Positions 1 through 9,162 of a stretch of DNA of 64,000 nt are shown here, one piece after another. Each line of letters begins with the position of its first letter. The stretch's first letter is position 1. The translations under genes were made by a program, and so were the position numbers. Source of the DNA: Pyropia haitanensis. Lineage: Eukaryota; Rhodophyta; Bangiophyceae; Bangiales; Bangiaceae. The stretch covers positions 1,187,501 to 1,251,500 of the forward strand of contig SDUX01000006.1 of NCBI GenBank assembly GCA_008729055.1, given 5' to 3'. The notes below the pieces were generated by a model, which saw only the letters and a program-made list of their open reading frames with translations, was not told the origin of the DNA and made no database searches.

Positions 1-19
1 GCGGCGGCGGCGGCGACCG

Positions 20-50
<31 letters not shown>

Positions 51-440
51 AGCGGCGGCGGCCGCCGGCGCCACCACCACCGCCGACGGCGCAACGCCGG
101 GGACGCCCACCCCCGGCGGCGCGGCGGAGAGGGCGGCCGCCACCGCCGGCGCGGCGGCGGCCGCCACGTACGCCGCCATCCCCGCGTAGACGGTGCAGTA
201 GGCGAGCTGGATGCCGCTGCCGACAGACACGACCACCCGCGACGGCGCGGGGGGGGTCGGCTGCGAGCCCGGCGGGGGGGCGTCGTGGACACCGCCGCGG
301 GCTCCCCGGCCGCCACCGCCGCCGCCGACGGCACGACCGCCGCGGCGGCGGCGGCGGCCGCGTCGGCGGCCGCGTCGGCGGCGGCGTCGAGGGGCGTCTC
401 CGCGGGCTCCTCCTCACCGCCGGGGACGCCGGGGGGGGGG
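1..440 (-). CDS. Partial unidentified membrane-like protein, cut by left edge
   Basis: I do not recognise this gene. Reading leftward, one frame gives an acidic-then-Ala-rich stretch (GEEEPAETPLDAAADAA, about 425-375) with G/C third positions. After the C-run near 275-281 a second frame gives SVGSGIQLAYCTVYAGMAAY (about 220-165), then a long hydrophobic Ala/Val/Gly stretch that stays open to base 1. The second part resembles a membrane segment. The two pieces join only if the C-run length is wrong or a short intron lies there; TCTGTCGGCAG just before the CGGCATC block would also do as a splice acceptor. No start codon is placed. It is head-to-head with the galactanase gene to its right. It could be a transporter fragment, but no family motif is visible. 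Confidence 0.3.
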
Positions 441-2071
441 GCGCCGCCGCCACCGGCGCGGCGCGCGCGCGCCTCGGCGGCGGCGCGGCGACGGGGGCGG
501 CGGCGGCGGCCGCGCCGGCGCGACGGGCGGGCGGGGCACAGCCCCACCGCCGTCGGCTGGTGGCGGTGGCGGGCGTCAATGGTGTCAGCAGCGGGCCGAC
601 AAAGGCGGGCGCCATGGCGCCACTGCTCCGCGTGCGGCGGGCGCGGAAGGCGTCGCGGGGGGTAGACGCGGCAGCGTCAACAGCGGCGGCCAACGACGCA
701 GCAGGGCCGCGCACCCGGGAGCATGGGGGGGGGGGCGGATATGGGCTGCGCCGCTTGGAAGGGGTAGGCCGCGTGCACCACAGCGGCGGGCGCCGTCAAC
801 GACGACGCGCGGGCGGCGGCAGTCGACGACGGGGCGACGGTAGTCGCAGCGGCGTGGGGCGGGGCACCGCGGCGGACGCCGCCAATGCGGATCGCGGTCT
901 CGGTGCGGTGGGGGGGGGGCGCGTGCCATCTCCGCGACGCTCCCAAGACGCGCAGGTCGGCGTGCTGCAAAGCGTGAATCCATAATTGCATCACTCCCCA
1001 ACACAACTATGACAAGTTTACGTCTCTGTGAACAACTTTCACGTGCAAAACGCGCCTGGTAGCTCGGGAAAGAAAGCAAGATCGAGACGGATCAGGATGA
1101 AAAGTATGAAAGTGATGATCCCACAAGAGAAACTCTGAAGCGCGAGTTCCGAGTGGAGATCACTAAATACGCACTTACTGTTCCCTCGTCTTGATCGCCA
1201 TGGCGGTGCGGCCTCGCCTCCGTGCCTCCCCCGCCTCGCCGTCGTCTGCCCTTTCTGCGCACCATCCCGCGGCCGCCTGGCCGACACCCCGTCTCGTTCC
1301 CATGGACACCGCCCTCCACGCCTGCCGCGCGCCGCCGTCGGCGCCGCCGTCATGGACGGCCCCCGCATCGGCGGCATGGGCCACCCCCCCCACCGCCGCG
1401 TTGGTCGTGCGGGCGGCCGCCCCCACGCGCGCGGCCGGCGCCCGTCGCGGCCGGCGGGGTCAGTCAACCTCGGGGGGAGTGGCGTCGGCGCCGCCCCTCG
1501 CTCCACACGGCGCGGTGGACTGTTTGCCACCCGCCCGGCGCGGCGCGGGATGGCGGCGCGGTGCGGGATGGCGGCGCGTGCGCGGCGCGGGGGTGGACGT
1601 GCCGCTTGCCCGGCCGCCCGCCCGGCCGGCCGGCCGCCCGCCTGCCCGCCCGCCCGCTGACGCAGCCGCGGCTGCTGGTGCCGCTGCTGTGGGCGCCGCG
1701 GACGGTGGTGCCGCTGCTGTTGGCGCCGCGGGCTGAGGTGCCCAGCGCCGTGCATGACGCTGCGCGTGTCGGGGGGGGGGGGGCGCGGCGGGCGCCGCCC
1801 GAGCCGACCCGCCGGCCGGCCGCCCCCTACTTTTGGCCCGCCCCGCCGCCGGCACGACGCACGTGCACCCGTGCCGGCCAGCCACCGCCGTGACTCCCAC
1901 GCCGACGCCGTCAGAGTACCCGCGGCGCTTGGCGGCGCCTCCCGTTCCCGTTCTGTTTTGGTCACGCGGTTGCGCGCGGCCCCACCACCGTCCCCTGTCT
2001 CACCGCACTGCTGCATCCCTCCTCTGCGACCGCCTCCATCCCCCCCCCCGCCCTGCACCCCCTGGTGCGCC
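441..2071. other. Divergent intergenic region upstream of the galactanase
   Basis: No gene recognised. Open frames exist on both strands but are Arg/Pro/Ala-rich and mutually overlapping, as expected from GC-rich DNA. Bases about 965-1195 are clearly less GC-rich and probably hold the shared promoter core. The last 180 bases before the ATG are C/T-rich, which is the usual leader character in this window. Confidence 0.5.
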
Positions 2072-3370
2072 ATGGGGGTCTCTCCTACCCGCTTCCTACC
2101 GGCGGCCGCCGCGGCCGCGGCGGCCGCCGGCGCGGCGCTGACCCTCCTCGCCGCCGCGGCGGCCGCGCAGTCGACGCTCCCCCTGGTCGGCGCGGACATG
2201 TCCCTCCTCCCCGCCATCCTCGACGCGACGCCCATCCCGCCGTACAAGGCGCGCAACGGGACCGCGCTGGCGCCCGCCGACACGCTCGACTACATCCTGG
2301 CCGCGGGCGCGTTTACGACGCTCCGCCTGCGCCTGTTTGTCGACCCGTCGGCAGAGGACGTGAGCGACCTCCCCTACACGCTGCAGGCGGCGCGGCAGGC
2401 GACCGCCGCGGGCGCGGGTGTTATGCTGGCGCTCCACTACTCCGACACGTGGGCCGACCCGGGCCGGCAGGACATCCCCGCCGCGTGGCGCGCCGCGTGT
2501 GGCACCGACGTCGACTGCCTGGCGGGTCGCCTCGAGGCGTACACCACCGCCACGGTCAATGCGTTTGCCGACGCCGGGGTCAACCTGGTCGCGGTGCAGC
2601 TGGGCAATGAGATCCGCAACGGCATGCTGTTTCCCACGGGCCGCCTGCGCAACCTGTCGTGCGGGCGGGCGGGCCAGCTGGGCGGGCAGCTGGCGTTTGA
2701 GGGCGCGCCCGCCGCGTTTGACGCCATCGCCGCGTACCTGCTCGCCGGCCTCCGCGGCCTCCGCGCGTCGCGCGGCGCCGCCGCGCGCGCCATCCTCCAC
2801 ATTGACCGCGGGGACTGCCTGGCCATCACCCGCTCCGCGCTGGAGCCGCTCGACGCGCGCGGCGCGGTGGCGGGCTTTGACCTGCTCGGCTTTTCGTACC
2901 ACCCCAAGCACCACGACGGCTCCCTCGCGGACGTGGAAACCGCCATGGCGGGGGTGGTGTCTGACTATGGAAAGGACGTGGCGTTGGTGGAGGTGGGCTT
3001 CCCGTTTACGGGGGGACGCTTTGAGAACCGCTCGTCGACGTGGGACTGGCCCGTGTCGGTGGCGGGGCAGGCGCAGTTTGTCACGGACCTGATCCGCGTC
3101 ATGGAGGCGGTCGGCCGCCCCGCCGAGGCCGGGGTGGGCAAGGGCGTCGGCATCTTTTGGTGGCAGCCCGAGCTCGTCCAGGGGTACGCCATCCCCGCGT
3201 GGGAGGATGGCCGGTACAGCCTGTTTGACCGCGACGCGCGCGCGCTGCCCGCGCTCACCGCGTTTGCGGCGCGGCAGGGGGTGCCGCCGAGGGGGGGGGG
3301 GCCGTGCGTGGGCGGGTGCGTCGTCGGGCCGCCTGGCGGGCGGGACAACCCGGCGGTGTTCCCGCGGTAG
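2072..3370 (+). CDS. Secreted endo-beta-1,4-galactanase, GH53 family
   Basis: Intronless, 432 residues. Residues 1 to about 33 form an Ala/Leu-rich signal peptide, so the product should be secreted. The rest reads as one complete GH53 barrel. LGNEIRNGML carries the acid/base Glu180, FSYHPKHHDGSLADV matches the family's conserved HG segment, and ALVEVGFPF carries the nucleophile Glu307, where many members have VVETAYP. WWQPELV near the C-terminus is also typical. One Cys pair (AACGTDVDC) may form a disulfide. Family members hydrolyse beta-1,4-galactan. A red alga would more likely meet agar-type galactans, so the natural substrate is open. The ATG at 2072 is the first one giving a signal peptide; the frame is open for another 106 codons upstream without such features. 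It ends tail-to-tail with the zinc-ribbon gene. Confidence 0.88.
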   Translation: MGVSPTRFLPAAAAAAAAAGAALTLLAAAAAAQSTLPLVGADMSLLPAILDATPIPPYKARNGTALAPADTLDYILAAGAFTTLRLRLFVDPSAEDVSDLPYTLQAARQATAAGAGVMLALHYSDTWADPGRQDIPAAWRAACGTDVDCLAGRLEAYTTATVNAFADAGVNLVAVQLGNEIRNGMLFPTGRLRNLSCGRAGQLGGQLAFEGAPAAFDAIAAYLLAGLRGLRASRGAAARAILHIDRGDCLAITRSALEPLDARGAVAGFDLLGFSYHPKHHDGSLADVETAMAGVVSDYGKDVALVEVGFPFTGGRFENRSSTWDWPVSVAGQAQFVTDLIRVMEAVGRPAEAGVGKGVGIFWWQPELVQGYAIPAWEDGRYSLFDRDARALPALTAFAARQGVPPRGGGPCVGGCVVGPPGGRDNPAVFPR

Positions 3371-3899
3371 GCGGGTGGAGGGGAGGGGGGGAGGGCGCCC
3401 CCACGCAAACAATTTTGGAGCCGCGTTGATGCCGCATGGGCACTGCGTCGTCCGCCGGGCTGGGCCGGCCCACGTAGAGCGCGCCGCCACACGCGCGTGG
3501 CTGGCAGCAGCAGCGCGAGCCGCACTCCATACTCCCCCGACGAGAGCATCAGGGGATGCAGGCTGAAGGGTGGCAGCGGAGCGTAGGGCCAGGCGGCCAG
3601 GGACAGAGAGGAAGACGCGGGGAGGCCAGCCGGTCAGCCCCGCACCGCGTGCGTCGCGCGGCAGCCGTGGGGGAGCCCGCTACGGCCCAGAAAAAAAGAA
3701 AACGCGCAACGCCCCCACCCGATGAGCAGAGGGGTGCCGCAAGGACGCGCCGTGCGGAGCGCGGCGGCAGGCGGCCGCCCGCCGTCGCGGCAACGACGGG
3801 TGCCGCCGCCGCGGCGCCCGGCGAGGCAAGACAAGACGCGGAGGCGCACCCCGCCAGCCGACGGCGACCGCTGCCCGGGCGCCCCCCCGGCGGCGCGGG
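3371..3899. other. Convergent intergenic region
   Basis: Shared 3' region of the galactanase (+) and the zinc-ribbon gene (-). I see no gene and no recognisable terminator. Confidence 0.4.
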
Positions 3900-5918
3900 C
3901 GACCCGCCTCAGCCCCACGGCGGCAGGCCCGGCGCCCAGGCGTCCCCCCCCCCCCCCACCCCCCCGGCGGCGGCGAGTTGAGCGACGCCCCCCCCTCCGC
4001 TCCCACCCCCCCCCCACCGCCACCGCCGGCCGCCGGCTCCCCCCCCCCCGCCAGCAGCGCCTCCCACCCGCCCGGCCCGTCCAGGTCCCACACCACCCGC
4101 GCGGCGGTCGCCTCGGCGGGCGCGGGCGTCGCCGCCGCCGCCGCCGCCGCCGCGACCGCCACCGCGTCGGGGGGCAGGAGGAGCTCCAGGGGCGGGGCCG
4201 CAGGGGGGGGCACCGCCGCGGGCAGCGGGGGGGGGGCAGCCACGGCGGTGGCGGCGGCGACGGCGGCGGGAAGCGGAGCGGCGGCTACCGCGGCGGCGGG
4301 GGACGCGGCGGTGGTGGGCGCGCCGGCAGCAACGGCGGCCGCGGCGGTCGCGGCGGTGGCCGCAGGGGGCGGCGGCGGCCGCGGCGGCCGCTGCCGCGGC
4401 GGCGCCCGCCCGCCCGCGCGGGGTGCCGCCGCCGCCGCCGCCGCCGCCCCGCGCGCGGCGGCGGCGGCGGCACGCGCCGCGGGCAGTGCCGCCGCTAGTG
4501 GCGGCGACGGCGGGACCGTCGAGGCACCCGTCACCGCCGCGACGGCGCCGCCACCTGCCGTACCAACAGCTCCCGGGTGGAACGACCGCGACGGCGCCGC
4601 TAGCGGCGGCACGCCCGCCATCCCCCCCCCTTCCACGGTCACAAAGGTGTTGGCCGGCGCCACCCCGCCCCCCCGGGTCACCACTGGTGCCCCCCCGCCC
4701 TTGCCGCCCCGCGGGTGCCGCGCGCTGTACCGCCGCGCGCGGAACGCGTGGCCACACGCGCCGCACGCCACCGACGCAGACGGCGTCGCCGCGCCGCACG
4801 CGGGGCACGGCCGGCGGCCGCGGCGCCCTGCGGGGGCAGGGGTGGGGGGGCGGGGGGAGGGCGCCGCCACACCCAGCCCGGCCACCGTCGGGTGCACGGG
4901 CGGCGACGGCGGTGCCGCCGCGGTGGCGGCGCCGCCGGTCGGCTCGGGCGCTGGCAAAGGCACCGCCGCCGTCGCCGTCGCCGCCGACGCTGCAGCTGCC
5001 GTCACTCCCGCCAGCGCCGCCGTCGCCGCGGCAGGCGCGGCCGCCGCTACCGCCGGCGCCAGCGGCGAGGCCGCCACGGCGGGGTGCCCCCCCCCGCGGC
5101 GGGGGTCACCCCCTTGACGCCCCCCTCCCCCGTGATGGCCGCGGCGGCGACGCCCCCCCCCGCACCCCCCTTCCCATGGGACGAGCCTTTGCGGAGCGCC
5201 CACCCCCCCCGCCCCGGCCGCCGCGGCAGCACCGCCCCGCAGCCGGTGCACGTCATGCGTGCCGACGGGAGGGCGCACCCACACCCGGGGCACGCCTTGT
5301 AGACGACCCCCCCAAGGCCGCCGCGCCGGGCGGGGCGGGGGGCGGGGCGCCTGCCGCGGCCGCTGCCGACGCCGGCTGTTGCCAGGGCGGGGGGCGCCGT
5401 CGGCCCGCCGTCGGGGCGGCGCCGCCGCCGCCGCCGCCGCCGTCGCCGTCACCGTCGCCGCCGCCGTCGACGTCAGCGGCGGGGTGCGGGAGGGGCGGCG
5501 GCCGCTTGGTGCCGGCCACCGTGTTGGGCTGGCGCGCCGCCAACACCGGGCGCGACGGCGTCGGCGGCGGCGGCAGCGCTGGTGGTCCGCCCAGCGGCGG
5601 TCGGGCCGCCGCGGCGTCTGCAACGGGCACGGGGGCGGGACCCCGCGGGCGGCGGCGGCGCCCCCCACCGCCGCCCCGGCCGCCGCCGCCGCCGCCGACA
5701 ATGCCGGCGGTGGGCGCCGCACCCGCAGGCGGGCGTTTGGCAACCCCCCCCCCCCGCCGCCCCGGCGGTGGGCGGCCGCCGCCGCCTCGGCCGCCGCCGC
5801 CGCGGCCGCCACCGACGCGACCGCCGCGGCGGCGGCGGCCGCCACCGACGCATCGTCGGCGGGCGGGGCGAGCACCAGCGGCGGCGCGGCGGTGGCGTCC
5901 ACGCCACAGGCCGGTGGT

Positions 5919-5949
<31 letters not shown>

Positions 5950-6117
5950 GCGGCAATGACGGCGGTGGCGGCAGCGGCGGCAACAGCGGCGACGGCGACG
6001 GCGGCGGCAACGGCGGGAGCGGCGGCAGCGGCGGCAGCGGGGACAGGGGCAGGGGCGATAACGTCAGCGACGGCGGCGGCGACAGGCGCAGCGACGGTGG
6101 CGGCAGCGGCAGCGGCG

Positions 6118-6166
<49 letters not shown>

Positions 6167-6805
6167 CGGCGGTCGCCGTGGCGGCGCCAGCAGCGGCGAC
6201 GCCGGTGGCGGCGGCGGCACGGCCACGGCGGGCAGCGGCACCCAGTCGAGGGGCGGGTGGAGGGCGGCGTGCGGCGGCGGCGGCGGCGGCGACAGGCACG
6301 GCAGCGGCAGCGGCAGCGGCAGCGGCAACGGCAGCGCCGGTGGCGGTGACAGCGGCGGCGGCAACGACGACGCGATGCTCAGCGGGGACCGCGGGAGTGG
6401 GGGAGGGAGGGCGGGGGGAGGGGAGTCATGGGTGGTGGGGGGGGGGAGGGGGGGGGGTGCCATTGGGAGGGCGGGGGGGGAGGGAAGGGGGGGGGGGGCG
6501 GCATTGGAAGTGGGGAGCGGGGGGGGGGCCCCAGCTCGGCGCCCGCCCAGGCCGCCGGCCACCCGCGTCGGCGGCGGGAGGAAGCAGCCGGTGGCGCGGA
6601 GGGGGAGCGGTGACCGCCGGCCGCACGGTGCGGGCGGGAGCGGCTGCCGAGGCAGAGCGCCGCTGCTGCCGGCAGGGATAGCGCCGCTGCTGCCCAAGAC
6701 GGCGCCGCCGCTGCTGCCACACGCGCGCACCGCGGCGACGGAGGAGGCCGCGTCACAGCGCCCCAAAAGTTTACCCGACGGAGTAGCCACATACACGTCA
6801 CGCAA
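3900..6805 (-). CDS. Low-complexity protein with two zinc ribbons (UPF0547-like)
   Basis: The 5' end is MRDVYVATPSGKLLGRCDAA at 6805, just inside a dip in GC content. Two related four-Cys modules follow the pattern C-x2-C-(~10)-C-x2-C: KACPGCGCALPSARMTCTGC at about 5300-5240, and CPACGAATPSASVACGACG followed by HAFRARRYS at about 4820-4730. The spacing and the small residues between the knuckles resemble the UPF0547-type zinc ribbon. Most of the rest is Ala/Pro/Gly repeat. A possible C-terminal motif is VVWDLDGPGGWEALLAGG near 4100-4050. The two ribbons lie in different frames, separated by several G/C runs, so the gene is either spliced or damaged by run-length errors. Limits and function are uncertain; the ribbons suggest protein or nucleic-acid binding. 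Confidence 0.45.
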
Positions 6806-7628
6806 AAATATAATCCGTAGTCGAGAGCAAACTTTTTCTGTGTAAAAGTTTGTGATCTATAATTTAAATCTGAGCCTATGTCGTGAGTGAGTAGTCGTGA
6901 CTATGCATGAAGAATATTGTTTGGCATGGACAATGCGTGTACATGCACGCAAGTACACTTCGGATCCTGTGTCTTCAACGTCTTTCATGGTTTTTCGTGC
7001 AAGATGTGTTTTATTGCTATCTGCAGCATCGCCCTGCCCTCCCCGACCGCCAAGCACATCTGGTGCAACAAAAGAAAATGGAGGCAGACGAACACGGCAA
7101 GGTGACAGACAACAGCAGCGAGACCAAGATGGAGCGAGCATACATCCAAGCGACGCCCCGCTAGTTTCGAAACGGGGTGCTGTGGTGGCGAGGCGCGCCG
7201 CTCCGCACGCGGGCTGTCGTCCTCAAGACCGGGGGCTACATCTCTGAACACGAGCGCGCGCGCGCGATCCCCCCGCCACGCGGCCGCCGCGCTGGCGCGT
7301 CCCCGCCGCGGCCGCGGCGTGCCGTGGTCGTCGTCTCCCGAGGCACGGCGGCCGCCGCGCGGACACGCGCCAGCCCGACGGGCACGCCATGCGGTGAGGG
7401 ACTCCCCCCGCCTGCGCGGGCGACGGTGCGGTGCCGCCCCCGGCCGCCGCGGGCCCGCGCCCGTCGGGCACACCCCCGCCGCCACACCGGCGGCCGCCGA
7501 CGCCCGCCGCGCCGCCGTCGCCGCCGCCACGCCCGCTGCCGCCGCCGCCGCCGCCGCCGCGCCGCCCCCCGCCGCCCCCTGCCGCCGCCGCCGCCGCCAC
7601 CGCCGCCGCCGCCGCGGCGGCTGCGGGG
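6806..7628. promoter_or_regulatory. Divergent promoter region, lower GC
   Basis: Lies between the zinc-ribbon gene (-) and the F-box gene (+). Bases about 6760-7170 are A/T-rich for this window (for example aaaaatataatccgtag and gatctataatttaaatc). No gene is recognised. It is a likely shared promoter. The part from 7180 to 7628 is GC-rich leader or N-terminal extension of the F-box frame. Confidence 0.4.
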
Positions 7629-8843
7629 ATGACGGCGCCGCCACCACCACCGCCGTCACCGTCGGCGCCGCCGCTGCCGCCGCTGCCGCCGCTGTCGCTG
7701 ACGGGCCTGCCCCCCGACCTGACCGAGGCGGTGCTGCTGGCGCTCCCCCCGCCCGCGCTCGCCGCCGCCGCGGCAACGTGCGCGCCGCTTGCGGCGGCGC
7801 TGGCGCCCGCCAACGCCGCCACGTGGGGGCTCCTCCTGCGCGCCCACTTTGGCATCCGCGCGCCGCCCACCACCACCACCGCCGCCGCCGCCGCCGCTGC
7901 CGACGCCGCCGCCACTGCGGGCGACGGCGCCGCCGCCGTCGACGCCGCTGCCGCTGCCGCCGCTGCCGCCGCTGCCGCCGCCGGCGCACGCGGCGCGCCT
8001 CGGCCCGGGCGCCCCCCCCCCTGCCCCGCGTGGCGCCTCTACACCCACCACGCCGCCCTCGCCGGCACCGCCACCGTTGGCGCGCACCCCACCACCGCCG
8101 GCGCCGTCACGGCCTGGTCCCCCGGCGTCGGCGCACGGCCCAACGCGTACGCGCGGGGCGCGGGCGTGCACCTGCTGGGCAGCGGCTCGCCGCGGCGGTC
8201 GTGGGCGGCGTCGTTTGAGCTGCCGCCGCCCGCCGCCGCGTGGCGCGGCGGGACGGCGGTGCCCGCGACGGGGGTGCTGCTGACGCTCCGCCACGGGGTG
8301 CGGGTGGCGCCAGGAGAGGCGGAGGGGTTGGCGGGGCCCGCCGCGCTCGTCGCCCTCGCCGTCAATGGGGTGCCGCTGGTGGGGACGGGCGCCGGGGGGG
8401 GCGCCGCTGGTGCCACGCCCACCGCCGCCGCGGATGGTGGCGGCCCTGGCGGCGCGGCGGCGGCGGCGGCCGTCGCCGCGACGGCCGACGCGGTCGCCGC
8501 CGCGGCGGTCGCGGCGGTCGCCGCCGCCGCCGCGGCGGCCAGCCGCCCCGCCCCCGCCACCCGCGGCGCGTGGGCCAGCCCCGCCACCGCGGGCGGCGCC
8601 CCCGCCCGCCCCGCCGCCGCCCAGGCCTACATTGACGAGCCGTTTGTGGTGCCCGCGGCGGCGCTGCGGCCGGCGCGCAATGTGGTCGAGGCGACGCTCC
8701 GGCGCGACCACGGGGGGGCCTACTACTGCCTCGCCGCGGTGCGCGTCGGCGCCGCGACGCCCGTGACGGTTGCTGACGCGGTGGGGCGGCTGCGGGCGCA
8801 GCTGGGGGCGGGGGGGGGGGTCGGAAGGGGGGGGGGGGGGTAA
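7629..8843 (+). CDS. F-box protein
   Basis: 404 residues from ATG 7629. The frame stays open back to 7431, but the extra part is Pro/Arg-rich. After a Pro-rich start, LSLTGLPPDLTEAVLLALPPPALAAAAATC and the following Trp-containing helix (ATWGLLLRAHFG) match an F-box, about residues 19-75. F-box proteins link substrates to SCF ubiquitin ligases through SKP1. The middle is Ala-rich. The C-terminal half holds a compact conserved-looking part: SWAASFELPPP near residue 195, then PFVVPAAALRPARNVVEATL and YYCLAAVRVG near residues 337-375. No LRR, Kelch or WD repeats are visible, so the substrate domain is unassigned. The end of the frame is a poly-Gly tract whose exact length is doubtful. It is tail-to-tail with the DDT gene. 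Confidence 0.65.
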   Translation: MTAPPPPPPSPSAPPLPPLPPLSLTGLPPDLTEAVLLALPPPALAAAAATCAPLAAALAPANAATWGLLLRAHFGIRAPPTTTTAAAAAAADAAATAGDGAAAVDAAAAAAAAAAAAAGARGAPRPGRPPPCPAWRLYTHHAALAGTATVGAHPTTAGAVTAWSPGVGARPNAYARGAGVHLLGSGSPRRSWAASFELPPPAAAWRGGTAVPATGVLLTLRHGVRVAPGEAEGLAGPAALVALAVNGVPLVGTGAGGGAAGATPTAAADGGGPGGAAAAAAVAATADAVAAAAVAAVAAAAAAASRPAPATRGAWASPATAGGAPARPAAAQAYIDEPFVVPAAALRPARNVVEATLRRDHGGAYYCLAAVRVGAATPVTVADAVGRLRAQLGAGGGVGRGGGG

Positions 8844-9162
8844 CCCGACCGGGAGGGGTGCGCGCGCGCCCGACGGCGGGCGTGACGCGCGTCGGCGCGG
8901 GGGTGGGGTGAGGACACATACGAAAACAAGACCACCGCGAGCGTGGGGGCCCGACCACGGCACACAAACATAAGCACAAACCGCCCCAGACAAGGTCAAG
9001 TGGGCGAGCGCCGTCTCGCCCGCTGGCACCCACCCCCACCCGCGCCGCCGCCGCCACCGCCATCCAAAACAAAAAACACAGCCACAGGGGCCACCCCCCC
9101 CGCCCCGCACCCGCCGCCATCCAGTTTGTGGGTGTCAGACTCGCCGGCCGGCGGGCGCCCTC
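8844..9162. other. Convergent intergenic region
   Basis: Shared 3' region of the F-box gene and the DDT gene. It contains A-rich bits (acaaacataagcacaaacc near 8960; aaaacaaaaaacac near 9065) that may lie in 3' UTRs. No gene seen. Confidence 0.4.

Noticed and set aside
4423..6681. Long plus-strand Ala/Gly/Pro frames opposite the zinc-ribbon gene
   Set aside because: No motif; simple GC repeats keep all six frames open. The paired Cys motifs are on the minus strand.
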